33,378 bases of DNA from NCBI RefSeq assembly GCF_027484945.1, contig NZ_JAIXRZ010000053.1, positions 1 through 33,378 of the forward strand, in the 5' to 3' direction. Made by a program: the position numbers and the translations under genes. Source of the DNA: Flavobacterium sp. (lineage in GTDB: Bacteria > Bacteroidota > Bacteroidia > Flavobacteriales > Flavobacteriaceae). Below the pieces are notes generated by a model. The model was not told where the DNA came from. It ran no database searches and saw nothing but the letters and a program-made list of their open reading frames with translations. Shown here piece by piece: positions 24,219 through 32,217 of the stretch (its first letter is position 1; the number at the start of each line of letters is the position of its first letter).

Positions 24219-25169
24219 TTAATTTATAAATAAGGTTTGGCCTATTGAAATGGCCGTATCAATTAAATTATTTCTACGTTTTAAGTCGTCAACCGTAACT
24301 CCGTACTTTCGAGCAATGGAAAACAGCGTATCTCCTTTTTCAACCACATGCAAATTTCCATTGCTTTTAGAAGCCGAACTAGATGTGGAATTAACCGCTA
24401 ACGCTTCTTTATATGGATTAATTTGCGGTATTGGTTTACCCAAAACTTCTGCATCATAGCGGTACAATTGGTACTTTTCAATAAGCGTAATTAGCTTTGT
24501 GGAATAGGCCGGATCGGTAGCATAACCCGCCGCTTTCAAGCCTTGAGACCATCCTATATAATCGTCTAATTCCAATTTAAACAGCGAAGCATATCGTTCA
24601 CGTGTCACTAAAAACAAGGAGTGATCTTTAAACGATTCATGAGGATGAGGGTATTTTCTAAAACATTCGCCAACGGCATCATCGTCATAACTCACGGAAG
24701 GTCCAGTCCATTCTTTATGGCACTTTATACCAAAATGATTGTTCGCTTGCACACTCAATGGACCCGTACCGGCACCCGACTCTAATATTCCTTGCCCTAA
24801 GGTAATGCTCGCAGGAACCCCATGTTCTTTCATATCATTTTTAGCAATCTCTTTGTAGGTGTCAATATAAGCTAAGACCATTGCAGTTGTAACTTTAACT
24901 GCTGTTGTTGCTTCTAACACTTCAGTATTTTGATTAGAAGCAGGCAAATTGTCGGAATTGTCTTTTGGCTTTGAATTCGTATTGGGGGTTACTTTACCAA
25001 CACCTGTAGGTTTTGGAGTTGTTGTCGTAGTGGCCTTTTTTGTTTTTCTTGGATCAACTTTGGGCGTATAGGAAACCGTTTGAGTAGTTCGAACTACAGG
25101 GCGTGACGAACCACACCCTACTGCAAAAATAAGAATCATGAGTACCGTTAAATTCCTAAACATAGCCAT
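24219..25169 (-). CDS. Glucosaminidase lipoprotein with C-terminal LysM
   Basis: A 316-residue protein with a lipoprotein signal (lipobox FAVGC, Cys19). A Thr/Lys/Pro-rich linker (about 30-85) precedes a GH73-type mannosyl-glycoprotein endo-beta-N-acetylglucosaminidase domain (about 95-240), with the likely catalytic Glu130 in [18 protein letters not shown] and [10 protein letters not shown] LysM domain closes it (about 270-316, [26 protein letters not shown]...IGQTLFIN). It should cleave peptidoglycan glycan strands from the membrane surface. It overlaps the upstream PLP-enzyme gene by 14 bases and precedes hemL by one base. The alternative ATG two codons in (25163) also preserves the signal. 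Confidence 0.93.
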   Translation of the reverse strand: MAMFRNLTVLMILIFAVGCGSSRPVVRTTQTVSYTPKVDPRKTKKATTTTTPKPTGVGKVTPNTNSKPKDNSDNLPASNQNTEVLEATTAVKVTTAMVLAYIDTYKEIAKNDMKEHGVPASITLGQGILESGAGTGPLSVQANNHFGIKCHKEWTGPSVSYDDDAVGECFRKYPHPHESFKDHSLFLVTRERYASLFKLELDDYIGWSQGLKAAGYATDPAYSTKLITLIEKYQLYRYDAEVLGKPIPQINPYKEALAVNSTSSSASKSNGNLHVVEKGDTLFSIARKYGVTVDDLKRRNNLIDTAISIGQTLFIN

Positions 25170-26055
25170 CGATTAAAGTTTGATTTTTTTGAGACAAATA
25201 GGTGTTCATTGCTAAAATTCCTTGCAAACCACCGGTGTGAATAAAAAGCACTTTTGAACCTTTGGGGAAATAATTCTGAGTGATTTTTTCATCAATTGCA
25301 AACATTGCTTTTCCCGTATAAACCGGATCTAAAGGAACTTGATATTTCTGATAAAATGTATTCATAAACGCAATTAAAGCGGTAGTTATTTTACCGTAGC
25401 CTCCAAATTCATATCCATTTAGCAATTCCCAATTTGAATTGACTGCAAATTTACGAATATCTTCGGTTAAAAAATCGCCTTTGATAACGGGAACTCCTAA
25501 TATTTTTGGACGCCTCAGTCGGGCATTGCTTAACCCAGCTAAGGTTCCACCTGTACCCACCGCACAAACCACATAATCATAGCACTCATCTTTATCCGAA
25601 AGGATTTCACTACAACCTTTAACGGCTAGTGCACTCGTTCCACCCTCAGGCACAATTGCCACCTCGGGAAAACGCTGACGCCAATAATTAAAGTCATTTT
25701 TCAAATTTCGGTAATCGGTACGCGAAACAAATTCAAAATGCATACCAAAATCATGCGCGCGTTGAAGCGTTGGACCCCATTTGGACCTATCGATTAATTC
25801 GTCACCACGAATTACACCAATAGCACGTAATTGGTTTTGGTTAGCGGCATAGGCAGCGGCCAAAATATGATTTGAGTGTGCCCCACCAAAAGTAAGCATA
25901 CTTGAACGCTTATCAAGAATAATTTGTGCAAGAGTATACTTTAGCTTTCGGTATTTATTACCCGAAATTACCGGATGTAATAAATCTTCCCTTCGGACAA
26001 AAAGCTGAACGCCATTAATTACATCAAGGAGTTGGGTTATTGCTTCCATTAACAT
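25156..26055 (-). CDS. ACC deaminase/D-cysteine desulfhydrase-like PLP enzyme
   Basis: A fold-type II PLP enzyme of about 299 residues. The motif SGNKYRKLKYTL with K34 is the PLP-binding site of the 1-aminocyclopropane-1-carboxylate deaminase/D-cysteine desulfhydrase family. FGGAHSNHILAAAYA (the substrate loop) and VCAVGTGGTLAGLSNA (phosphate loop) follow. True ACC deaminase activity is rare in this family, so D-cysteine desulfhydrase or another amino-acid role is as likely. Two ATGs are possible (26055 and 26049), and a TTG lies just upstream at 26058; I took the first ATG. It overlaps the glucosaminidase gene by 14 bases. Confidence 0.85.
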   Translation of the reverse strand: MLMEAITQLLDVINGVQLFVRREDLLHPVISGNKYRKLKYTLAQIILDKRSSMLTFGGAHSNHILAAAYAANQNQLRAIGVIRGDELIDRSKWGPTLQRAHDFGMHFEFVSRTDYRNLKNDFNYWRQRFPEVAIVPEGGTSALAVKGCSEILSDKDECYDYVVCAVGTGGTLAGLSNARLRRPKILGVPVIKGDFLTEDIRKFAVNSNWELLNGYEFGGYGKITTALIAFMNTFYQKYQVPLDPVYTGKAMFAIDEKITQNYFPKGSKVLFIHTGGLQGILAMNTYLSQKNQTLIDGYV

Positions 26056-26081
26056 CAAAAGGAACTAATCTCCTTTATAAT

Positions 26082-27911
26082 TTAGCGATTTGATTTAATG
26101 ATAATTTTCTTACTAAGCGAATAACCTTCTTTTGTTCGAATACGAACAATGTAAATTCCTTCTGCTAGTCCAATGGTTGAATATTCATAAATTGGATTAT
26201 TACCACAATTCTTTTTGGTAAAAATGGTTTTTCCTAAGCTATCATATAATCCAACTTCTGACAATTCCATTTGAGAAGGATTTTGTAACGTCAACATTTG
26301 ATTGGCATTGTTTTGATAAAGTTCAAATTTTTGCGAATCAATAACCGTATCGGATAAAGCTTGATCGGTAAACGTGATTTGAAATCGATTATTAACTGTT
26401 CCAACAGGAAGCGTTAGGGTAAAAGGTGCATTTTTAATATCGTGGTAAAGACCTAACGCACTATCATAAAGATATATAGATTCTGCCAAATCAAAATGCG
26501 ACACATCATTAACCAACAAAGTAAATGTTGTAGCTATAGTTGTTTTAAAACCAATATTTATTCGTTTATTGATATCAAAACTTGTCGTTGCATGCACAAA
26601 AGGTTCATCTTCAATTACAAGATACATATCGGCAGGTAAATTGGCATTGGCATCGGGTGATTTAGAATCGGCACGATCAATACCATCAACCGCTGAGGAT
26701 AAAAAACATAGGGCCACTTGACGCACCGCATTTCCACCTAACGAAGCATTTACCGTAAAATGGGGCGCAGGATTCATTGGAATTTGGGTATAATCAATCC
26801 CTGCAACATTGGGAATATCCCAAAAATTTGAAGCTCCAACCGTAGTTGACGTATTTGAAATTCGCTCAAATTGAGAAAAGTTTGCAACTCCTTCTTTAAC
26901 AAATACGCGGTGAGCGTTTTTAATTTGAACCGAACCATTAGTCACACCACGCACCATAAAACCCTGACCAACGGGCGAAAATCTGCGTTGGTATACTGTG
27001 TTGGGCGAACTATATACCGTACCTTGATTACCACTCAAATCATACGAATAAAATGTAGCGGGTGTATATACACTTGTTAAACCGTTATACACGCCATACC
27101 CCCCTCTGTAATCAACAATATTATGAGAAGTCACTGTTTTATCATGTTCCCAAAACAATGCCGTTCCATCAACAGCCGTATTGGAAGGATCGTTTAAAAA
27201 TAAATTTAAATCGATGGCAGAAGGATACGGATTTCCTGTAAGTGTAGAAGCACCATTTCCAACATTTACGGTAATTGACCCATCATTGGGTTTTCCCCTA
27301 AAATCATAACGCTGATTATTTCCTGGATTATTGACAACTGATTCGCCTGGATTGGTACTGTCGGTCCCCGACACCCCTTTCATCGTAAAACCTTGACCGG
27401 CACTAATCGAGGTTGTTCCACCCGATTGAACCCATTGGGAATAATTCGTTGACGATAAAAAACGCCAAATCCAATACGTTGCAATTGTTAATGAACCCGG
27501 ACCAGAAAATCCATTATAACTCGAAAGCGTTAACGTTGCTGGCACACTCGAAGTCGAAGTTAAGGGCACATTCAACATGGTTGCACCAAAATTTTCATTA
27601 CCAGGAGTTGTCGATGCATTTCCCACCGGTGAACACCAATAATTGTAGGCATACATAGTAGATGTCCCTTCTTGGAAAACAGATAATTTACCTACTCCTT
27701 TATTCGAAGAAAGGCCTGACGTTGCTTGAAGAAACTGACCACCATTGCGCAAATACAAATTACTGGCTGCTCCATTTAATTCTAAATTACCTCTAGAAAA
27801 TAAAAGAGCTCCTTTGTTGAACACAAAACTTGAATTACCCACATACAGCTGGGCTACTAATGGTGAAAACCATAAGCCAAAACAAGTAATTATGAATATT
27901 ATTTTTTTCAC
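26082..27911 (-). CDS. T9SS type A sorting-domain surface protein
   Basis: A 609-residue secreted protein with signal peptide MKKIIFIITCFGLWFSPLVAQ and a GTG start (27909-27911). The N-terminal half carries a domain common in flavobacterial surface proteins: YNYWCSPVG, GQGFTMKGV, RYDFRGKPNDGSI, LTGNPYPSAIDL, then PVGQGFMVRGV. The C-terminus (FELYQNNANQMLTLQNPSQ...GLYDSLGKTIFTKK...GLAEGIYIVRIRTKEG...KKIIIK) is a T9SS type A sorting domain, so it is exported across the outer membrane. No enzyme motif is seen; adhesion or structure is a guess. The next gene starts 26 bases downstream with only a weak 6-bp hairpin between, so read-through into the PLP-glucosaminidase-hemL run is possible. Confidence 0.88.
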   Translation of the reverse strand: MKKIIFIITCFGLWFSPLVAQLYVGNSSFVFNKGALLFSRGNLELNGAASNLYLRNGGQFLQATSGLSSNKGVGKLSVFQEGTSTMYAYNYWCSPVGNASTTPGNENFGATMLNVPLTSTSSVPATLTLSSYNGFSGPGSLTIATYWIWRFLSSTNYSQWVQSGGTTSISAGQGFTMKGVSGTDSTNPGESVVNNPGNNQRYDFRGKPNDGSITVNVGNGASTLTGNPYPSAIDLNLFLNDPSNTAVDGTALFWEHDKTVTSHNIVDYRGGYGVYNGLTSVYTPATFYSYDLSGNQGTVYSSPNTVYQRRFSPVGQGFMVRGVTNGSVQIKNAHRVFVKEGVANFSQFERISNTSTTVGASNFWDIPNVAGIDYTQIPMNPAPHFTVNASLGGNAVRQVALCFLSSAVDGIDRADSKSPDANANLPADMYLVIEDEPFVHATTSFDINKRINIGFKTTIATTFTLLVNDVSHFDLAESIYLYDSALGLYHDIKNAPFTLTLPVGTVNNRFQITFTDQALSDTVIDSQKFELYQNNANQMLTLQNPSQMELSEVGLYDSLGKTIFTKKNCGNNPIYEYSTIGLAEGIYIVRIRTKEGYSLSKKIIIKSNR

Positions 27912-28227
27912 GGTGAAGCGAATAGGTTTGTAAAAGTAACCATTTTTTAAAAAACTATTTCATTAAAATTTTATTAAAAAAATAGAAAAAACGGGGATGA
28001 AAACATCACTGTTTTACGATAAAAACTTCCCAATTAAATCGACCGATCTATATGAATTGAACGCTTGTTAAAAAAAACTTCTTTTTAACAATTAATCCCA
28101 GTATGTAAAGGAATTGTAAAAAAGTGAACTTGGTCTGAAAAATTGGTTGATAATCGACTTTATTACGAAGACCTTGTTAAGTTTTATAATCTTTGTGTAC
28201 CCAAATTTACTAACTAAGTACATATTT
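27912..28227. other. Divergent intergenic region between two T9SS protein genes
   Basis: About 316 gene-free, AT-rich bases contain the leaders of both divergent genes. The main structure is a perfect inverted repeat at 28065-28091 (TTGTTAAAAA, 7 bases, TTTTTAACAA). A near-consensus -7 element for the plus-strand gene (ATAATCTTTG, 28186-28195) has a three-base rather than two-base gap. No small gene or RNA is recognised. Confidence 0.6.
28065..28091. repeat. Perfect 10-bp inverted repeat, candidate operator
   Basis: TTGTTAAAAA (28065-28074) and TTTTTAACAA (28082-28091) are exact reverse complements, seven bases apart. The right arm with its flank, AACTTCTTTTTAACAA (28076-28091), recurs identically at 11425-11440 upstream of the porin gene. 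Confidence 0.55.
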
Positions 28228-31200
28228 ATGAAGAAAATTTACAGCCTATTCGGATTACTATTACTTCTTTTAACCAATCAATCGATTAAAGCGCAAGGTA
28301 ATAATTGTGCTGCAGCAATACCAATAACAATTAATGGAACTTGTTTAAGTGGCTCTGTTGCCAACACTACTGATGACGCTCCTTTAGTCGGAACTTGCAG
28401 CGGTGGATTGACATTTAGAAGAGACCGTTGGTACACTTTCACTATTAGTGGTGGTCCTACATCGGTAACCATAGTAGGAAACGCATCGAATCAAAACTTA
28501 CTTTTACAACTTATTGGTTCTACGGGATCGTGCACTGGGCTTACAACAATATCTTGTGCTAACGCAACAACTACAGCCAATTCTGCACAAACGGAAACCA
28601 TCACAACAGCTCCTCTTGCTAATGGTATTTATTATGTTAAAGTCGTAAATGTTGGAAACAACAATAATATGAATTTAACATCCTTATGTATTAGTACTCC
28701 TCCAGCAAATAGCACCTGTGCAACTGCTACTTCATTGAGTTGTAGCACTACCAATCTAGCAGGAACCACTGTTGGAACTAGTAGTACGATCAATCACAAC
28801 ACAGGTTGTTCATTAAGCAATAACGGCGTATGGTATACATTTGTTGGCGACGGAGAAACTACAACCATTTCTTCAACTGCTGCTGCTGGTTTTGATCATG
28901 AAATGGCAATTGCAAGAGGTTCTTGTGGGTCTTTAACTAATATTTCGTGTCAAGACATAGGCTTAGGAGGTGGAACAGAAACTTATACTTTTCTAACGAC
29001 TAGTGGAGTTAATTATTTTGTTTATATTTCCTTTTATGGCACAGGAACGACTACGGGCAACTTTACAATTAGCCGAAGCTGTACCTTTCCTTGTTCTCCA
29101 GGAACGGGTAGTGGTACTACTTCAACCGCTTGCCCAAGTAATGTTGCGGGAGGTTTAGGCTTAAGTGGTGTTGACCCCAATCCATATAATAATTGTACTG
29201 GGTCTAACTGTACGACTTTAGAAGCAACCTATAGCAATTTAGGAAACACTTCTACTTATACTGTTCAATCCATACCCTATGCACCACCTTATCAATTTGG
29301 CTGCTTAGCAAATGCTATAAGTGTTTCCGTGGATGATGTTTGGTCTGATTTAATTACACTTCCCTTTAATTTTTGTTTTTACGGCAATACTTATAATCAA
29401 TTCGTTGTAGGATCTAACGGTGTGGTATCGTTCAACACCACCGACAACACTCCAGGAGGAATGAACAACTGGCTTATTAATAACAACTTACCAAATACAG
29501 CGCTTACCCTAAATTCTATTTTTGGCGCTTACCACGATATTGACCCTAGCGAAAGTGGTGAAGTGGGTTGGGAATTAGTTACCATGCCATCGGGCTGTCG
29601 AGCAATGGTTATTGGTTGGAGTCAAGTTCCAATGTATTCTTTATCGTGTAGTTCGATGCAATATACCGGGATGATGGTTTTATATGAAAATACCAACATT
29701 ATTGATGTATTCATAAAAGACAAACCCGTTTGTGCTTCATGGAATGACGGAAACGCAATTGTTGGGGTACAAAACAACACCGGTACTCAAGCCGTTGTTG
29801 CTCCTGGTCGCAACGGACTTGATCCCAACTGGACAGCTACCAACGAAGCTTGGCGCTTTATGCCTGCCGGAACTTCTATTTCTACTATAACTTGGTATGA
29901 AGGTGCAGGCACGAGTGGACCGGTAGTTGGTACAACTCCAACCATTAGTGTTTGTCCTACTGCTACTACTACCTATACCGCTAGAGTGCGTTACACGTTT
30001 TGTAATGGAGCTATTGTTGATTTAATTGACGACGCGACGGTAACTATTGATGGTCAAAAAACGTGGAATGGATCAGTAGATACCGATTGGAACAAACCTA
30101 ATAACTGGACACCTAGTAGTTCAATACCCGATAACGATGATTGTGTAGTGATTCCAACCACACCGAATAATCCCATAATTTCTGGATCTAATTATCAGGC
30201 TTATGCAGGTAACGTAATTGTTCGAAATGGAGCATCACTTACCGTAACATCCAACAACACGATAACGGTAACCGATAAAGTGACTGTGAATGCAACAGGC
30301 ACTTTTAATTTGCAAAACAACTCAAGTTTAGTTCAAATTAACAATGTAGCCAATTCAGGAAACATCAACTATACGCGAAATGCATCTATTCGTAGACAAG
30401 ATTATGTGTATTGGTCGTCTCCCGTTGCAGGATTCAACACTAGTAACATCGGGGCGCCAACGACCTCTGGACTAATTTGGCGATGGAACCCAACCATTGC
30501 AAACACCAATGGGGGTCAAGGAAACTGGGAATTGGCGGCCGGAAACACGATGACCAATGGCCGAGGCTATATTGTACGTGGCCCTGATTCTTTCAGCAAT
30601 ACCGTTGCTTCAACTTTAGTAAACACATTCACAGGCGTTCCTAATAATGGTCCAATCACCGCTTCGATTTCAAGAGGCTCAGATACCAATACGGCTTACC
30701 ATGTAGGCTTGAATGGAACCGAAATCAACAACTATAGTGACAATTGGAACTTAATAGGAAACCCCTACCCTTCAGCAATTCGCGCGAGTCAGTTTTTGTT
30801 CAATAACCAAACAAAAATTATGGGTAATATCAAAATTTGGACCCACGGCACTCTACCAGCACAAATTGCAAGTCCGTTTTACAATAGTTACCTCTACAAT
30901 TACTCACCTGGTGATTACTTAACTTATAATTTTACAGGTACAAGTTGTTGTCCCGCCGCAGGCTCTGATTATTTTATTGGCGCTGGACAAGGATTCTTTG
31001 TTCAAATGATTGATGGACCCGCTGCAACTGACAATGTTACATTCAACAATGGATTACGAAGCAACACGTATACCAACAGTACTTTTTACAGAACTGCCGA
31101 TAACATAATTGACTCTCCTGTTAATACAAATATTGAGCGTCATCGTTTCTGGCTAGACATTGTAAATAGCAATTTAGTTTCTGAACGTTCACTTATTGGT

Positions 31201-31797
31201 TATGTTGAAGGTGCCTCGAACGGTGTAGATAATTTTTACGACAGTAACACATTGATTAGTGGAGCAATGAATATTTTTTCGCTAATCGGAAGCAACAAAT
31301 TTCAAATACAAGGACGTAAGTTGCCTTTCAATTCAATGGATGAAGTACCGGTTGGATTTACAACACCCGCGAATGGATTTTATTCGATTGCATTAGCAGC
31401 CGTTGATGGATTGTTCCAAACACAAAATATTTATATTCGTGACAAAGACCTTAATATTATCCACAACTTAAAAAATGGTCCTTACCGTTTTTACAGCACA
31501 AATGGAACACGATTAAATCGATTTATTATTATCTATAACTATAATTTACGTCAAGACGAATCAGCTTCAACTAATGAGGTTGCAGTAATTAGTACCGATA
31601 CTATTTCCGTACAATCCACGATGATTCCGATTGCTTCGGTAACCGTTTTTGATATGATTGGTCGGGTAATTGGCAATTATGAAGGAAACAATGAATATTC
31701 GTTAACCCTTGAAAATTTGCCAAAAAACAATACCCCTTTAATTATTCAGACAAAATTGAGTAATGGAGACTATTCATCAGAAAAGATTATTTTCTAA
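28228..31797 (+). CDS. Large secreted multi-domain surface protein with T9SS type C-like sorting signal
   Basis: A 1189-residue protein beginning MKKIYSLFGLLLLLLTNQSIKAQ (signal peptide). Two tandem beta-sandwich PPC-like repeats (about 24-155 and 160-290, with RWYTFTISG, GVWYTFVGDG) are followed by a beta-rich block reading LPFNFCFYGNTYNQFVVGSNGVVSFN and an Ig-like segment (ITWYEGAGTSGP). Then come KTWNGSVDTDWNKPNNWTP and the YWSSPV, NLIGNPYPSAI, GAGQGFFVQM domain shared with the divergent neighbour. The C-terminus (VTVFDMIGRVIGNYEGNNEY...IIQTKLSNGDYSSEKIIF) resembles T9SS type C signals. It is probably adhesin-like. The start at 28228 gives a clean signal peptide; the frame extends upstream to 28147 without one. 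Confidence 0.85.
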   Translation: MKKIYSLFGLLLLLLTNQSIKAQGNNCAAAIPITINGTCLSGSVANTTDDAPLVGTCSGGLTFRRDRWYTFTISGGPTSVTIVGNASNQNLLLQLIGSTGSCTGLTTISCANATTTANSAQTETITTAPLANGIYYVKVVNVGNNNNMNLTSLCISTPPANSTCATATSLSCSTTNLAGTTVGTSSTINHNTGCSLSNNGVWYTFVGDGETTTISSTAAAGFDHEMAIARGSCGSLTNISCQDIGLGGGTETYTFLTTSGVNYFVYISFYGTGTTTGNFTISRSCTFPCSPGTGSGTTSTACPSNVAGGLGLSGVDPNPYNNCTGSNCTTLEATYSNLGNTSTYTVQSIPYAPPYQFGCLANAISVSVDDVWSDLITLPFNFCFYGNTYNQFVVGSNGVVSFNTTDNTPGGMNNWLINNNLPNTALTLNSIFGAYHDIDPSESGEVGWELVTMPSGCRAMVIGWSQVPMYSLSCSSMQYTGMMVLYENTNIIDVFIKDKPVCASWNDGNAIVGVQNNTGTQAVVAPGRNGLDPNWTATNEAWRFMPAGTSISTITWYEGAGTSGPVVGTTPTISVCPTATTTYTARVRYTFCNGAIVDLIDDATVTIDGQKTWNGSVDTDWNKPNNWTPSSSIPDNDDCVVIPTTPNNPIISGSNYQAYAGNVIVRNGASLTVTSNNTITVTDKVTVNATGTFNLQNNSSLVQINNVANSGNINYTRNASIRRQDYVYWSSPVAGFNTSNIGAPTTSGLIWRWNPTIANTNGGQGNWELAAGNTMTNGRGYIVRGPDSFSNTVASTLVNTFTGVPNNGPITASISRGSDTNTAYHVGLNGTEINNYSDNWNLIGNPYPSAIRASQFLFNNQTKIMGNIKIWTHGTLPAQIASPFYNSYLYNYSPGDYLTYNFTGTSCCPAAGSDYFIGAGQGFFVQMIDGPAATDNVTFNNGLRSNTYTNSTFYRTADNIIDSPVNTNIERHRFWLDIVNSNLVSERSLIGYVEGASNGVDNFYDSNTLISGAMNIFSLIGSNKFQIQGRKLPFNSMDEVPVGFTTPANGFYSIALAAVDGLFQTQNIYIRDKDLNIIHNLKNGPYRFYSTNGTRLNRFIIIYNYNLRQDESASTNEVAVISTDTISVQSTMIPIASVTVFDMIGRVIGNYEGNNEYSLTLENLPKNNTPLIIQTKLSNGDYSSEKIIF

Positions 31798-31820
31798 ACA
31801 AAAATAAAACCTTACAAAAA

Positions 31821-31855
31821 AAGACCTTCACTGTAGCTAGCGAAGGTCTTTTTTT
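31821..31855 (+). terminator. Intrinsic terminator of the large surface-protein gene
   Basis: AAAGACCTTC pairs with GAAGGTCTTT around a 12-base loop, followed by a T-run. It lies 24 bases after the stop codon. Confidence 0.88.
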
Positions 31856-31969
31856 ATTGATATATATTTCCCTATAAATAAGGTATCATAAACTCAAATC
31901 CACCCTTGATACAGCAAACCATCAATAATTAGTATTCACAATCCAACAGGCGTTAAATATTTGGAAACG

Positions 31970-32002
31970 TTGACATTCATTGTCTCAAAGTTGTTAATTT
32001 TG
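31970..32002 (+). promoter_or_regulatory. Promoter of the DUF5522-hutU operon
   Basis: TTG (31970-31972), 22 bases, TAATTTTG (31995-32002), a perfect TAnnTTTG. Only five bases separate it from the ATG at 32008, so the mRNA should start at or next to the start codon. Confidence 0.65.
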
Positions 32003-32007
32003 TACCT

Positions 32008-32211
32008 ATGAATGATCAACAAAACCCAAACACACTTAAAGAAGGTGAAGATTATTATTTAAGTCCAGAAGGTTTTCGTGTTTTTACCGAACTTTATCAC
32101 TTAAAACGTGGCTATTGTTGCAAATCTGGATGCCGTCACTGCCCCTATGGTTTTGATAAAACTACAGGAGACATTCGAATCAACAAACAATCTAACAATT
32201 CAAGAAAATAA
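32008..32211 (+). CDS. DUF5522 cysteine-rich small protein
   Basis: A 67-residue protein with the DUF5522 pattern: EGEDYYLSPEGFRVFTELYH, then LKRGYCCKSGCRHCPYGFD with four cysteines (C37, C38, C42, C45). The CCx3CxxC arrangement suggests metal or cluster binding, but no function is known to me. It lies six bases before the urocanate hydratase gene and shares its promoter, so a link to histidine degradation is plausible but unproven. The ATG at 32008 is the only Met in frame and lies five bases after a perfect -7 element. Confidence 0.85.
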   Translation: MNDQQNPNTLKEGEDYYLSPEGFRVFTELYHLKRGYCCKSGCRHCPYGFDKTTGDIRINKQSNNSRK

Positions 32212-32217
32212 TTATTA

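Noticed and set aside
26057..26076. Terminator between the type A T9SS gene and the PLP-enzyme gene
   Set aside because: The stem is only six base pairs (AAAGGA/TCCTTT) with a short T-run that overlaps the next start region; too weak to call.
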